Shown here: piece by piece, positions 10,326 through 24,647 of the stretch
Layout of the letters: each line of letters starts with the position of its first letter
Numbering within the stretch: the first letter of the stretch is position 1
Assembly (NCBI GenBank): GCA_037577475.1
Contig: CM075184.1
Coordinates: forward strand, 13,352,594 to 13,416,593
Reading direction: 5' to 3'
From: Chaunax sp. Z400
Taxonomy: Eukaryota > Chordata > Actinopteri > Lophiiformes > Chaunacidae
DNA length: 64,000 nt
Notes under the pieces: generated by a model
What the model saw: the letters and a program-made list of their open reading frames with translations, nothing else
The model's database searches: none
What the model was told of the DNA's origin: nothing
Program-made: the position numbers and the translations under genes

Positions 10326-13320
10326 TTAGACTAGTCGACTACTCTAAAGGCTTCCACAATCTAATTTTCAATAGTTTAAACATTGTTAAAAAATATTGCA
10401 TTTATTTATGAGCCATCATCATTTCAATAATATCTTAGAAGCAACAGCTAACCAGTATGGTTGACATTAGTCATACGTGCTTATCAAGCAACATTCTGTG
10501 AGGAATACAACACATTTCACTGCAAATTATGTCAATATGTAATTTAAATGTGTACTGTAGCTGCTAAGCCTAAAGTTAACAATAGTTTAATAAATGACAT
10601 GCTCATGGGAGCACAAAAGTACAGTAGTGTTTAGTGAAATGTCACTGTGACTTTTACTTCTTGATTTAATATTTATAGGAATATTTACTGTAAATCTACA
10701 TACAGCCGAACATTTCACCAATACAACAACACAACATTCACCCAGCATTGTGTTCAAAAGGTTTTTGTGCTCCTCTGTCATGAGTAAAATGTCTTACCTA
10801 TACTGTAGGTGAACTAAATTGCTGGACCAATTTGGTGTCCTACATACACTTAGCTCCAGAAATGGCTTCTAAATTTACATTAGGATTGAACAACCACAAC
10901 AACAACAACAATAATAATAATAATAACTTCAACTCACGAGTATTTCAGGTTAGGAATAGCGAGAGTAACAATATTCATTCAACCGGTTGATTATTTGTGC
11001 ACATCCCTAATTCACACGTCTTTGAACCCGCAAACTCAGAGATTTATACAAATACACACACACACACACACGAAGTTGAGTGACAGTTCAATTCTTTTCC
11101 CTTCTGCAAAAAGCTCGGTGCTCTCACTGAGCCATCACACTTAATTTAACAAGATCAGCACAGAAAAAAGAGGATTTTAGAAGACGACAGAAGCGGATTG
11201 GAGGAAAAGTGTGATTTGTGACCCAAGACTAGGGTAAGACAGCTTGTTAAATGAAAGTCAAATTGAACATGATCTTTTTGTTCATCAAAAGCATGAGATG
11301 GGAAGAGAGGCTGTGTTATTATGGCTTTAAAGTAAGTGGCTTGGGGACGTCACTGTCACCTTGAGATCTAAGTCAGACACCTGCCAGACTAACCTCAACT
11401 ACACCCCAGATAAATACAAGAAATTGCTAGAAGGCAAAGTAAACTTGTGCTTGTCAGTTTAAATCCCCAGTTTTATTTACCCTTTGGGGGTTTTTGTCAC
11501 CTAACCTGTTTGATTCGGTTTTAATTAACTGGTACATTTTCCCCATTTGTCTGTTTAGTGTGAACTCAGTCAGACTCCAAGGTAACTGGTGGGGTTTGTT
11601 TGTGGTGCCAAAGCACACAGGATCTTGTGCTATATGTGATGTTGTTATAAATTAAAAGGCTGAACTACCCAACACATGACACCCAGTGAAACCGGCTCAA
11701 CTCAAGTTTGTGCAGATTAAACAAACACGATGAAATGTGTTCAATCGTGAACTTCAGAGGTGTTGGAACTACCTCCGGCATGTTTTAAACTCTTGTTTCG
11801 GTTCAACTTACTAGCCGACAGCAACTACCCAACATGTTCAGTCAAATAATGTCCAATAACCATGGTAACGCACATCAATGTGAATGGTGGTTCTTTTCCT
11901 AATACATCAGAAAGTTTTATTTATTTTTGAAGTTTTTGCTCAAAAAGGGAAAACTTGAAGCTCTCACTGCTATTACTCGTTAATTTCATGGTACAATACC
12001 CCTATTTTTCATCTGTTTTTACATTTCCATCACTGTTTATAAAATGACACTGGGGATTTGCCCAATGTCATTTTTTTTTACATTAAAGGTTCTCTTGAGA
12101 CTTTCAGATGAAGGTTTGAATGTCTGTCCTCATGTCTTCTTGACCTTAAAAAAAGACCCCGACCGAAATCCTCAATTAGAATCAAGTGATTCATCAGATT
12201 AAATGGAGCGCCAAGTTAAAGCACTTACATAATATCTTCTTTTTTCTCCAGCCTCATTAATGTCACAAATGTTTGCCTTCTTTATTTCAATAAATCTTGA
12301 TTTGGTACTTCCCAGTTTTTTGAGTTATTGGAAATATGTGGATCAGAGTGAAATAATCCTACACATCTCTATATAACTGTACAAATAGTTAATAAAAGTA
12401 ATAATATTAGTTTGGCCTATAATCTCTATTTGCAACTGAAATACCAGAATGAAGAAAAAAAAAGGATTTGAATGTTGATTTACAAACAGACACTAAATAC
12501 AGCAGGTTATAGCTGACGTTACAGGACTAGACAGGAACTATTGCAAGTAAAAATTTCACCGCTACACAGCTCACTTACAGACACACACACATCAGGAAAC
12601 AGTTTTTCTGCCATTTCAGCTGCTGTTTCATTTTCTTCCTCTTTGGTTTCCATGGCTCCCACAGAAGCCGGTCAATCATAGTCAATTTTCACAGTGGGAG
12701 CTAGCAGGCACAACTGCTTTCCAATACACACATCCTGTGTGTGTGGTGGTGTGTGTTCTCACAGAGGCAAACTAGGACCAGTCAGTATGTACATAGAAAA
12801 TGTTATAGACTAATTTATCATGCATCTATAAAGGATGGGGATATCCTTGAAGTTGTTTGAGCTTGTTGTGCATGTTAAAAGTGAAATATGCGACAGTCTC
12901 TGTCACTACATGTTACACTCGTGCACCAGAATTAGACGAAAGCTTGCGTCTCAAAAGCACTTTTCACCACAGAGAAGAGTTGAGTGTAAAATTCAAATTC
13001 TGGTTAATATCAAGTTCATATTTGAAGATTAAATCATCATAGATGAAGTTTTCTGGTTTTCAGATGAAAGCAAAGAGTCTGTAGATTAGTATGTAAATTT
13101 GGGCTTTAGATATTTGCATGTCAAGATTATTATAATTCACTTTTTTGTGCCAAAAACCTGTCAAGATTTCGTTTTCTCCATTCAGATAAAAAGAGATCAC
13201 ATAAGGAAGAATTTTTTTTTTCTTTACAAATCTGTCTGTATGTGTACTTACGGTTTGTGCCAAGATTTGGTAAAAAAACATTTCTTGAAATACATGCAGT
13301 TTGATCTTGCAGCAGATAAT
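10326..13320. other. intergenic with small microsatellites
   Basis: No gene is supported. Contains (CAA)n(TAA)n at 10898-10926 and (CA)n at 11054-11070. Otherwise AT-rich and unremarkable. Confidence 0.5.
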
Positions 13321-13610
13321 AGGGTTAGGGTTAGAAGGGCACTCAGTAGAGCGCATACCTCCACCAGGGCCCAACAGTGCCTTTTAATTCAATTGAACCC
13401 CAATCCAAATTCCAACAAAACATATGTGCCATGAAAATGGCTGCCCTCAAAATTATGTCAAAGTAAGTTTAAAAAAATCATGGATCCCCCTTTTTTTTTC
13501 TTTTTTCTTTTTTTTCTGCACATGCCCCACTCTTCCAACACATTTCATGAAAATCAGTCAAATAGTTTATCTATAATTGATTAAAAAAATGCGGAAAAAT
13601 GTTTGCATCA
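13321..13610 (+). repeat. probable interspersed repeat of an unnamed fish family
   Basis: Starts with two TTAGGG-like units, then GAAGGGCACTCAGTAGAGCG, CATACCTCCACCAGGGCCCAAC and later CATTTCATGAAAATCAGTCAAATAG. A similar CATTTCATGRAAATC-type block followed by an AGTT stretch occurs at 32405-32455. This looks like worn SINE- or LINE-tail sequence. The family is not identified. Confidence 0.35.
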
Positions 13611-14099
13611 GCTTGGTTAAGTTTAGGTAAAGAGCATGTTTTCTGTTAAATTAAGTACTTAGTTAAGGTTGGTGGAGCTTTGCCATTTTGGATAATTTAA
13701 GGACTGATTGGGGTCACGTTAAAAACAAATCTACGCTGTCTGTTCCTTTGTAATTGGACTATTACTGGAATGACTGCAGGATTCGTACTCCAGTGTCGAT
13801 CACCTTTGGTTCTCATGTCATAGTATCGCCTGAACACTGAAAAGCATGTTGCTGTTAGGCCTGCACTGGTCCTCTCAAGTTGAAAAGGTAAGTGGACTTA
13901 CATAGTGATTTTCTACCTTTAAAGACAAAGCACTTTACAATTGGCCTTTCATTTAGCCACTGGCGGTGAATCAAACTGGCACCTCAGAGATCAGTGGCTG
14001 AAAAAAAAAAAAAAAAGGCGAGCTCCATCATTGGGGTAAAACAGGACACAATTCAGCAGGTGGCTGAAAGTAGAATGCTCATTAAAATAACCTCCATAA

Positions 14100-14606
14100 T
14101 GAACAATAGCACTCACCCACTACATGCCCTGGAGGTGTTTGGTCAGAGCACCTTCAGCAGCAGGCTGATCCCACTGAGGTGCAGAACTGAACGCAGCCAG
14201 AAGTCCTTCCTGCCAGCTGCTATCAGACTCTTTAATGTGCAATCATTTTTATTGATTCTTTTTAACACACTAGCACACTTATCACACACTACTATTTTTT
14301 ATATTTTATGGTATTTACTATTTATTAAATAACTTTACATCATTTTAAGTGCAATAGCTTTTAATGTGCAATATTTCCTGAGCACTGGGTTTCTTGTATT
14401 CTTTATCATTTATGTATACTTTCAGAGTTTTTTTTTCCTTAGTATAATTTTTTGTAGCTTCCCTTTAGTGCCTTGTGTAGATGTGTTTGAAGTCAGAGTG
14501 TTTTTTTATTCAGTGTCGGACATCTTGTGTGGTTGTGGTAGTGGTCTGAGCTGCTGTAACAACGTAATTTCCTGCAAAGGATCAATAAAGTATCTATCTA
14601 TCTATG
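14100..14606 (+). mobile_element. LINE 3' fragment (L2/Rex1-like tail)
   Basis: The plus strand encodes HPLHALEVFGQSTFSSRL, then RCRTERSQKSFLPAAIRLFN, the conserved C-terminal motif of L2/Rex1-like reverse transcriptase ORFs. About 370 bases of AT-rich 3' sequence follow, ending in ATCAATAAAGTATCTATC with a short (TATC)n tail, the usual end of such elements. The rest of the element is missing (5' truncation). It is a dead copy. Confidence 0.65.
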
Positions 14607-17440
14607 ACTGACTTTGCCTCCTGAGCCCTGCTGAAATACATTGAAGTTGATAGATACTAATGCAGTCCATTTACATGAATTATAACTCATTTTGCAGTGC
14701 AGATGGTGATATGTTCACTGATATATTATAGCACATGTTTATAACATGGTTTATGATTAATGTTTCAATATGGATGTGATTTTATTTTTTCAGTTGTCAA
14801 CACAACTTAACTTCCCTAAATGAGTGACTCTATTAGTGTAAATAACTGGACATTAAGTGTCAATCTGCACTTTAATGAAGTCCAATCTGATCTAATGGAA
14901 ACTCTCCTATCATAGCTGCAACCAGTACTTTGTGTGGTGGCCCTGCCTCAGTCACTGGTGTCACTTTTAGTTTCATCATGGTGCCTGTCTGTGCTGCCTA
15001 ATTACCAGGACCAGCATGGTGTCCACAAGGTGCCTGAGGTGAAACCAGCACGGAGCAGTGGCCAGCAGCCAGACACACGGATTTGGCCATGACGCTCACT
15101 CTGTTTCATCCCAAAGACTTTGTTTATGTAAAAACAGTGGTGAGCCCTTTACCCCCAGATAACTCCCTGCTGGGAGGATAAAGATACACACACACAGCCT
15201 GGGAACGAGCCCTTGGCCAGCGCCAGCTCAGTCCAGGGATAAAGAGATTGAAGCACAGAGACAAGAGGCTTGACTACAAATCATCTAACCTTTGCCACAA
15301 GGTTTGCGCTTGTTAGCTCTCACTGTGATTACTGTGTAATAGAGCTGTGTATGCTGTGATGTGCTTAATACACACTGTATTCTTCAGATAGGATAAGATA
15401 AAGGAAGATAAAACTATTCAAATGTATTCAAATGTATTCAAGTTATACAAGTAAGTTGCAAGTTATGTGGTTAAAGCTGATGCTAGAATTTATTATGAAG
15501 AAAGTGCTTTACGATCACTATTATGTTTAACCCGCTTCCCTATTTACCGGCTTTCATTAAACAGTTTTTACCAGATGTTTTTCTGTTTTTGGTACAAGAC
15601 AGCTCAGAATCAGATGATCAAAACTGGCAGTGATATCACATTCTTATTTGTTATTATTATTAGACTTTGAACAAACTTTGTGCTACAGAAGATATTCTTT
15701 AGTGTTTTTTGGATTGATTTTGATCAGGTGTGGTTTTAGAGAAACACTTCCTGACAAGTGCAATGTGTATAAATATCTCTCCCACAGCTGATAGTGTTGA
15801 AGACATTCCTGCAGCTGAGGGGACTCATGCAGAAACTTAGAGGCTTTACCCAGTGCAGAATGGATCCACTAGTTTCTCCTTTTTCTGAAGAAGCAATTAA
15901 AACCGAGAAGCAGACAATAATTGCTAAACCGTTATCCATAGTTTCCAACTTTTGTGCATTTGTAACCAAACCAAAAAAATTGATAAGGAAGAAGATATTT
16001 TTCCTTTTACAACAACAAATTCAAAACAATCCTGAGTGTAAGGTGTAAGGCCAAAAAACATTTGTAGGGAATGGAGCGACAATTTTCTAGTGCAAAAAAA
16101 TGCCAACTCGTCAGAGATAACCTCAGTAATACGTAACAATGATATGGACTGGCTGTTATTAAGAAGTTGGACTTTATCTTACTCTTTATTTGTGGATGTT
16201 TGTCTATTTAACAAACTAAACTTCTCTCCTCAACTTCTAATGCCAGCACTAAAAACCAGATTTAAATATTAATCCAAATCATTTTTCAACATGTGTTTGA
16301 GGATAGTGACACATAATTGATTGGTTTTCTCTTCAGAGTAGGAGGAACAAGAATCTGCTCAAATACTTTTTTTAAATTCCTCACCATAAATATCAATATT
16401 TACCACCATAAGAAGATTCTCCACATTTTTCCTTTATCTTCAGTTGGAACTGTATCAGGGTTGTCACCACACAATAAAAGTTCATTTGGATCTGATTTTT
16501 GGAGTCAGTTTTGAAAATCATTTCATTAAATTACTTTCCATTTGCATAATGTATACCGCTTTGTTTCTGTCTATAAATGCAGCACTGCTGTCTAGACAAA
16601 CAGCTCACCAACATTACTGAATGATGTTGTGTCATTATTGAATAAACACTGACATCGACATTAATTGATATTGATTGAGAAAGAATATATGCTTAAAGAC
16701 TAATCCATCATTTTCAGAAAGTTGCCCCATTAATTATTTAGTTCAGTCAGGTTGACAGCCTGTAATATTATGATTTCTGACGAGTCAATACTTGAGCACC
16801 AGCCTCCTTCTTTCTAAGAAGGACACACACACACACACATACACACACACACACACTAAGAAGTAACACGAGATGAAACTCTGATGATCTGTTTAACATT
16901 TCATCCATGCATGATAATGATTTTTGCAGGTCTGGTTGATTTAAAATAATTCACTACAATGTGCACAAGCACCAATAATGCTATTCATATTTGATTTGAT
17001 TTCTTTTTGGCTCTGGAGACATATGAATGTGAGTGATGATGAGGAAAGAGATAAGTTGAAGCATGTTTGTTTGCTTGTTTTTGCAGCATCAGAGAAGTAA
17101 ACCAACAGATATAGACCAGGGGTGCACATACAGTAGGTGGTGCGCAGGTGTTCATATGTGGTCAAAATAAATGATATTATTGTCATGTTTTAGAACAAGT
17201 GAATGAGTGTTGTTGTTTTTTATATATTTTTATATGTCCATTCAATGACCTGGCTCCCAATCAGGTGATAACTTGCATGGACGTCAAATTTGTTCTTAAC
17301 CTTATAGCAATATTACAGTGTTCCTATGCAAATAATGTTTAGCAAGCCCAAACTGAACAAGTGGCATTGAACAGAGGACGAGTAAAAAAGAAGAGGATGA
17401 GTATGCTACTACACTTAGAATATTAGAATAGGTGTTTTAC
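14607..17440. other. intergenic, nothing recognised
   Basis: AT-rich, with a (CA)n tract at 16824-16855 and a short tandem AAATGTATTC duplication near 15417-15440. No gene is supported. Confidence 0.5.
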
Positions 17441-18700
17441 TCATACCCATGATTCATAGGATGCTAGACATGTTGATGTGCAGCCGGAGGACAACATAAC
17501 CTCATCATTGCCAATGATGGTGTATCGGCCAAACCATGACCCCCTTCTCCAGCCAGCCAGAAGGAGATTTCCCTGCCTGTGGTGGTTGGACCGATGTACC
17601 TCTTACAGACTGCAGACTCTATGACCGTATACTGTGTCCCCTGACGCTGTGATCATGAGCTGTAAGAGAGCAATCGGCAATCGATCTAACGGGCCATTCA
17701 CTACATACATAAAGCAAGGAAACAGGTGCTATTTAAGACACTACCACAAGACCATTACAATGGAAGATATCCAATTCCTTTGCCATTCTCCCACCCTGGA
17801 CTGTACCTGTAGTGAGCATGGCTGGCCTGCAGAAGTTCATCTTTCTACTGTGATGGATGTTCATAGGAGTTAGACACTGATCATTAAGTCAGATGCAGGT
17901 TTATGTCAGTGGGTATCATCAGAGTGGAAGAGAAATGGGAGAATGGTGAATAAATACAATGAATTCTTCCAATTACTGGAAACAGGCACTTTCTCCGTAT
18001 AGTACAACTTTAGCATGTTATGATCCGGTTCTTAAATAAAGTTCTGTTTAATGTTAAATGTGTCCTGATGTACAAGATCATTTACATAATTACAAAGTGG
18101 GTGCAAGGAGTCAGTGGAGGAATTTATTCTGTTATCATTTGACACCAACCTAGATATTTCCAAATGGGACCAGCTGACCCAAGTGTATAGACATGTGATT
18201 ATCCAGAGGGATGAGAACAACATCACAAAGATATTCTGATAAAGGAGGCTTTTGAGTGAACAGAGGCCTCATCAGCCCCTTGAGCTGCAGAAGAAAATTG
18301 TGGACAGTGGATGAAATTGATGGATTTGAGCTGAGCAAGTGTGAGGGCAGGGATACAAAGGTGCTGCTAACATGGGGTCTATTCAGGTGTACGGGCCAGC
18401 CACAGATGGAGCCACTCACTGAATATTTATGCAGTGTTGTACACAACCTGAATCTGACACCGAATGACTCTGTAAGACGTGTAGCAGAGATGAGCCATTT
18501 TTATAATACTGTTGAGGCTCTTTGTATTTTTTCCGGCCACAGTACTAGGAGAAGGTCTCTCCTTTATGGTATCTGGTTTTATTTTTGGTAAAATACATTT
18601 TGCTTCTGTCCACAGCGGTACACCGCGTAGCTTCCTATGCTTCCTCCACTCCAAAATGGGTGTGTGTCCAAAGGCATCAATTGAAGGAAATACCCCAAGT
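17441..18700. other. intergenic, unrecognised moderately complex sequence
   Basis: Several short open frames on both strands (for example 17634-17873 and 18256-18591) lack recognisable domains and contradict each other in frame. The sequence may be worn retroelement. I cannot name it. Confidence 0.35.
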
Positions 18701-18714
18701 ATAAGTACCTCACA

Positions 18715-18860
18715 ACCTCATGCACACAAATAATCCCTTAAAACACTCCTTAAAACCCACCTGTTGTCAAAAGCTTTTTTACCACCTTCTCTACAGCCAA
18801 CACTGCAATTTTAGTTTAGTTTACTGTTATTTATTATTATTATTATTAGTAGTAGTAGTA
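18715..18860 (+). mobile_element. possible LINE C-terminal remnant
   Basis: The plus strand contains a stretch reading roughly LKHSLKTHLLSKAF across a disrupted frame, close to the SLLKTHLF ending of L2-like reverse transcriptase ORFs (compare 37100-37140). An (ATT)n(AGT)n simple repeat follows at 18831-18866. The evidence is short. Confidence 0.3.
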
Positions 18861-18866
18861 GTAGTA

Positions 18867-21659
18867 TTAAATGCATTAAAATCTAGGGGGAATAAACCTG
18901 TAAGCTGTAAGCATTCCTGTAGGATTTACACGTTACACAAATGTAAATGTCTTGCAGAATAAAATACATTATTTATACAGTGCTTTACATGATTAACCAC
19001 AATTAATACATAATTGGCCAATAACACTTTATAGACACATTATTTTGTATATTGGCCAATGGCCTGCAAAACAAACTAAACTTCTTCTCTACTGGTCTAA
19101 CTAAATTTTGTATTAACTAGAGTAAATGCTTTATTACTTCATCTCTTTATCGTTCGTTTCCATCTGGTATGACATTTCACAACAATATCCTGTGCTAATT
19201 TTAAAATGGTACTGCTGTTTCTGATGTATTACATACTGTACCTGCCCCCTCTCCTCATTTCTTCATCTCCTACGCTACACTCAGCTAATCTGGAGCTGAT
19301 GCCTTATTTTCTCCAACCCTCCATCTAACAGCACCTTATTTAATACCTGAGGGACATGCAGGTACGACTCGACCTACGCTGTTTCTCAGACACAACAAGT
19401 CCATTTGGCCTCCGGTCCACCCTCTAATCCACCTACAGGATATAATTACAAATACCTCTCCCCTCAGAGGCAATCTCCCAGCAAATACACAGGAGGCTGG
19501 ATGTGGGTGGTGGATGAAATAGATTAGGAGGCCTCTTAGTTTTATCTAGTGTTTCCTTATCAGACACTGAAGATACTCAAACAGTCCACTCATTCACACA
19601 CATACATCCAAGTACAGCCTCTCTCCCAGATAGATACACACACACACACAATACTAACAACTGACAAAGGGTTAAGGAAGCTATATACGTAATTCTGTTT
19701 ACCAGCGCATCGTCACTTTGATGATGATTATCCGCAGTGCTGATTGATCAGCAAATGTATGCAAATCAAAACCTTTTTGTGGCTACCATTTAAATTGCTG
19801 TTTATCTCTCCCCCTGGGATGGAGGGAAGGGGGGGTTCCCAATCACCCACCCGTCCATGCTTGAAGCCTCTGGAGAGGAGAAAAAAGAGGGGGAGGCTTA
19901 AGTAAACAGAAAAGAACAAATGAGCTCTGTGACAGCTCAGCAAGCACTACCTCCCTCCATGCATGTCTGAATGCAACTCCTTTGTTGATGGCTGAATAAG
20001 GGGCTAAATATCCCTTGAAATCAGAGCCAGAGCCACCTCTGTGGATGTTATATTCTGAGGCTATAGCCTTTCATATGCAAATAGTAACTGGGTTAGGATT
20101 GGTTCTACCCCAGTGGCTGGTGTTCTATAATGGATATCACATTTAGGGTCAGAGGATGAGTAATGGCGTTATATTTAGGATTCTCATCTTCATTTAGCCT
20201 TTGGAGTCTGTGGGTTTTTTTGCTTTGTGTGCTTTATGTGCTTGTTACGCTGCTGTGATAAGATCTCATTTTTAAAGAGAGGAAATCAGATGGTGTCCCA
20301 TGAGCCAGTGCTTAGCATGACAGGGAGAAAGGTTTGGGTGAGAGTAATGCTCGGTTACAATTCACTGAAGGATTAATGTGTGAGAGAGTGAGAGAGGGCA
20401 TGTGTTTGATGCATGTGAGGCTTGGCAACCGATCCATTAGGACCTAAATCACCAACTAATGCCTTCTGAATTCCCTAAATGGGTTGAGTCCTCAAAGCGC
20501 AAGCACACAGTCTGTGATGATTTCTTCTTTAAAACCAGCAGACACAGACAAGCTGAGATACTCCCTATGAAAAACGCACCTGCTGTACTACGTTCCTCTA
20601 TTTCCATGTGAAAATGATCCAGACAAGCCACTATTATAAGGCTGTTTATGTTTTTAAGCCAAAGAGCATAAAGTCTTTCTATTTAAGATGGTCAAAAACT
20701 AAATATTGGGTCATTCTTCATACATGGCACCTGTTAGTGACGGTGGAAAAGTAATTTCTTTGTCAGTCAAATCATTGTTATATCTGTTTGAAATGTTTTG
20801 ATGGCATAAGATCTACTATTTTGGTTTGGAGAATGAGCAACCACAAAGAGAAGACAAAGTTTAATTGCTCCCCATTTCTGCTGCGGAAAAAAAATATGTG
20901 AAGGCATACTTCATCATTTTACAGAAATTCTGTTTTCGCGACTGGAACACAACATCAGTGACATTTAAGAAAGACTGTTTGGGAGTGTAAAAAAACAACT
21001 TCTCTCTACCAGGCCAACCCGGAATAAATCCTACTAATTGAAAATTAAAAATTATTTGTACAGTTTATTCATTTTTTACAGAATCCTCTCACCAAACAAA
21101 CAACCTAACAACCAGACATGGTTAAAAACATACCTTCTATGGTGGAGGTAATAATCCAGCACACCTTTTGATGATGTCACTCTACTTAGGCTATTAGTTG
21201 TCTGCTTGCTGTTTTGCCGCTAGCCTGAAAGCTGTGCTGTCACTTGCTGCTGCTGCTGCTGCTGTTCATATATTATTTCCCACCTCCAGCCCCACATCCA
21301 CCTGTAGGGAAGATATTACGATCTCTCCAGGCTCCCTGTTGTGTGAAATTGATGCTTCTTTGCGGGGAGTCAATAAGACAGAGTGTAAATTGCAAAACAT
21401 AAATGCTTTACATATTTAACATTTATATAACGATCTGTATATGATTCAGTTGGCTGACTTAACTGGCTTCATCTATTTAGATGCAAACTGCAAACTAGTG
21501 ACCACTCATTACTGTGTTAGTATGCTCTAGCTAAAAATGTTTCTAAAATGAAGCTGTAGCGTAAGTTCAGTCAGGAAGACTAAACCTTTGCACCCTTGGG
21601 CTACACCTTATTCCTCATGCTATTCTGTTATTCACACCTCTTATGCATGTTCAATCTTA
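18867..21659. other. intergenic, nothing recognised
   Basis: No gene is supported. A CTG run (21249-21264) makes an alanine-rich open frame at 21198-21419 that has no other coding feature. A (CA)n tract sits at 19635-19650. Confidence 0.5.
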
Positions 21660-22160
21660 GGCCCCATTTACATGACGTTTTTTGCTGAAAACGGAGAAGC
21701 TTTTTCTTCGCGTTTTAAAACCTTCTGCATTCACACGGCATCCTTTCCTAAATGTTCCCCATACACACAGATTCACAAAAATGATTGAAAACAATGTAGT
21801 CTGTATGCCACGGCAGCAGTTGGTGGTGTAACTTTTCAAAATCAACATTACAGAATAAGATCACAGTGGTGGTTCAGCAAATCTACATTGGAGGAGCGTT
21901 ATAGAGTCTGCAGCACAAACAAAACCGGACAGTCTGAAGTTTTTGTTGTTGTTCTGGCCATAGTAGGTTGTTTGCTGTCTGTGTATGCACATAAGGCTGG
22001 CAGGAACCGTAATAGACATGCACGAAGTGGGGTTGTGTCATCATCGTTTTCAGTCAGAGTTATGTTTTGCCTGGTGTTTTGAAAAGTTTCCACTCTGAAG
22101 CCTGTTTTCAGTGTGTGGTTTCAGTCCCTGAAAACGCCGTTCTCATGTAAACGGATGGCC
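21660..22160. mobile_element. non-autonomous DNA element with GGCC...TTTACATGA ends
   Basis: The left end, GGCCCCATTTACATGACG, matches the complement of the right end, GGCCATCCGTTTACATGAGA. The span is about 500 bp with no coding capacity. It shares ordered internal blocks with 9880-10325. The short inverted ends suggest an hAT-like MITE. The superfamily is uncertain. Confidence 0.5.
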
Positions 22161-23599
22161 AGAACACAACAAAAGGTTTCAGTTCCTGAATAACGGTCTG
22201 AGCGGTGAATTGTTATCAGCTGTTCTCTCTCTCCCAGCTGGTCACACCTATCCAATAGCACGGCGACACCCTGTCATCGTCAGCCTATCATGCTGTTGCT
22301 GTCATTTTAAATACGACTCTCCATTCCTCTAGTTCTTTCATGCTGCTGTTATGTGCTCACTCCACCTCCTCCTCGCCGCCCAGTCTTCAAGATTCACCAA
22401 CTTCATCATTCATCAGCTTCATCAGGGTCATCAGCCACCACCACCAGTGTCTGGACTCTCGATCTCAATCTCCCTGAAGAGTCTAAGCGCCGAAGACTTT
22501 CTGACACCAAAGACTTTCCAACATACTAATTATCACGTCATTTGATGTAATAAACTTTCTTATTTACTTCAACCACGAGTCTCTCCTGATTGAAATAAGA
22601 AAAAAGTCGTTATCATCCTTTACAACAAAGATTGACAGCAGTGTGAAGGCACACCTGTTGAGCTGCAACAGAAATAGTATAAAATCAACTCATCGGTCTT
22701 GCAAGGAATGTAAATAATAACACAAAAAGAAATGGAATAAAAATGACCTTCAACATCAGGACAAAAATCAACACTCCTGCCATGTCGGAAAGAAGAAAAA
22801 AACGTAAATATTTATTTTATAGAGTAATGTAGTAGAAATTGCAGAAATCTGTCAACACATGGGAAAATTCATTATATCCTTAGATTGGTAGCTGTCAAAA
22901 ATACCATTTTCTGCAGCCTTGAAGAATCCTTGACTGACACTCAACAGTTTACTTAAGAGCAGCCAGAACATTGGCTTTCGTCTGTGGCAGAAATGAGGGC
23001 AATTACCTGTGCCTCTTATAATGCTCACTGCCTTCTGCAGTCCTGCTGTGGAGACGCTGAAAGGAAAATATGAGGGATTACTGAAGTGCACCTACACACA
23101 ATCAAGATATGAAGCACGGATGTTTTTTTTTTTTTTATTTCTTCAAGATAGGATAATAGCAACCGGTGAAGGTGATCCTCATCTGACGATTTAAATGACA
23201 GCACCAGTTCCTTAGGGTTGGTATGAAAGCGTATCCTCCAACTCTGACTGTATGAGACATTGTTCCACATGTTCCCGAGGACAGCGGTTCATTATCAGGA
23301 GCACAACAGTCAAGTGCAGCATTGAAAAGATATTTCTTAGTGTTTGCATTGTGTATGTATGTAATAATTGTCAGCAAAGTAGAGTTAAGCCATATGATAT
23401 TGTTCAGGATAATATGCTAATCTTAAAGTGATAAAAAAGACTTGTCACGTCACAATAGTAACAATATTGTAATTTGATTTATGAACATTTACTTATGTAG
23501 AAGAGGTTTTATAGCCTGAAAGATCCGAGGCACATATGTACTAAGGCAAACATAAAGATTCTCTGTATGTCTCGTGTTTTTTTTGCAGAAGAAAATAAA

Positions 23600-23603
<4 letters not shown>
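22161..23603. other. intergenic, possible regulatory-like end signals only
   Basis: Contains a TATA-like TTTTAAATACGACTC at about 22305 and an AATAAA at 22549. Together these recall a solo LTR, but no defined ends or repeats were found. No gene is supported. Confidence 0.4.

Positions 23604-23666
<63 letters not shown>
23604..23666. repeat. (TA)n microsatellite
   Basis: A pure TA run of about 63 bases. Confidence 0.97.
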
Positions 23667-23669
<3 letters not shown>

Positions 23670-24647
23670 TATGAATCCACAGCTCTGCTCAGTCTGCTCC
23701 TCCAAACCAATTGACCGACACCTTCTTCAGAAATATTGTCACGCAAATGCAGAGCAACATCATTATAATACTTTAAGGACATATTGCCCACCCATCTCCT
23801 GCAACAAGGAAAGTCCAGTAGCAGTAGCAAAGAAATACTTTGTTCATGGTAAGACTAGATTTATCAGTATCATGATCATTTTAGGTAATTAAGGATATTT
23901 TTACACTGCATAGGAAATCGGAACAGTTCTCACTCTTTTGTTTTTCCATTAGTGTGTCACTTAAAATGTATGTGTGCATGTGATGGTGTGATCATCGAGC
24001 TGTCAGATTGTGAATCATTATTGTAATGCCAGAAGCACAAAGCCATTAAAATATCTCAGTTTTCTGCTATTTCTGATTCTGACTCTTAATTAGAGCTGAG
24101 TGGCAGACTTGAATTAATTTGCATTTTGAGGGAAGGAAATGGGGCTCAGAGGTAAATACATGATGACATGAGATGACATTCTGCAGACTCTCTCGTAAAC
24201 ACCACACACAGTTTTATGTCAAATGTAATTCTAGTCATATTGTGGTTTTACCGTACACATGCATACATTCCATGCATGGACTCTCGCATATGCACACTTA
24301 GGAAGTCAAAAGTCAAATTGAAGGGAAAAATGCCAATGTACTTTCAGTGCTTAGTGCTACATCTTTCTCTGGGAGGACCCTAACTGACTAGCAATGCTGC
24401 ATTAAAGAAAGCTCCAGGGATTGCATGTACAGTCAGAGACAGTATCTGCTTGTTGCATTAATGTCTGACTCTGTGGATGGATCTAAAGAGGATATTTTAC
24501 TGACATATGTTGTGCATCTTGATCCAACACATTTCAAGGCTGAAGTTTCATACAGAATACCGGTCAACTGAACATGCAGTGGCAGACTCAGGCTGTCAGA
24601 GGGACAGGGGCGAAAAAAGACACCAGCGAGTAGAAAGCTTTCAAAGA
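23667..24647. other. intergenic, nothing recognised
   Basis: Ordinary AT-rich sequence. No gene or repeat family is supported. Confidence 0.5.

Noticed and set aside
13321..13333. TTAGGG telomere-like repeat
   Set aside because: Only about two units, embedded in an interspersed repeat. Too short to be telomeric.
18150..18591. Opposing open frames of about 100 codons as possible genes
   Set aside because: They overlap on opposite strands, have no domain and are expected by chance in such DNA.
21198..21419. Open frame with an alanine run, as in a transcription factor
   Set aside because: The run comes from a CTG repeat, and the rest of the frame shows no domain.
22161..22580. Solo LTR with TATA-like and AATAAA signals
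   Set aside because: No TG...CA ends, target duplication or partner copy could be found in the window.
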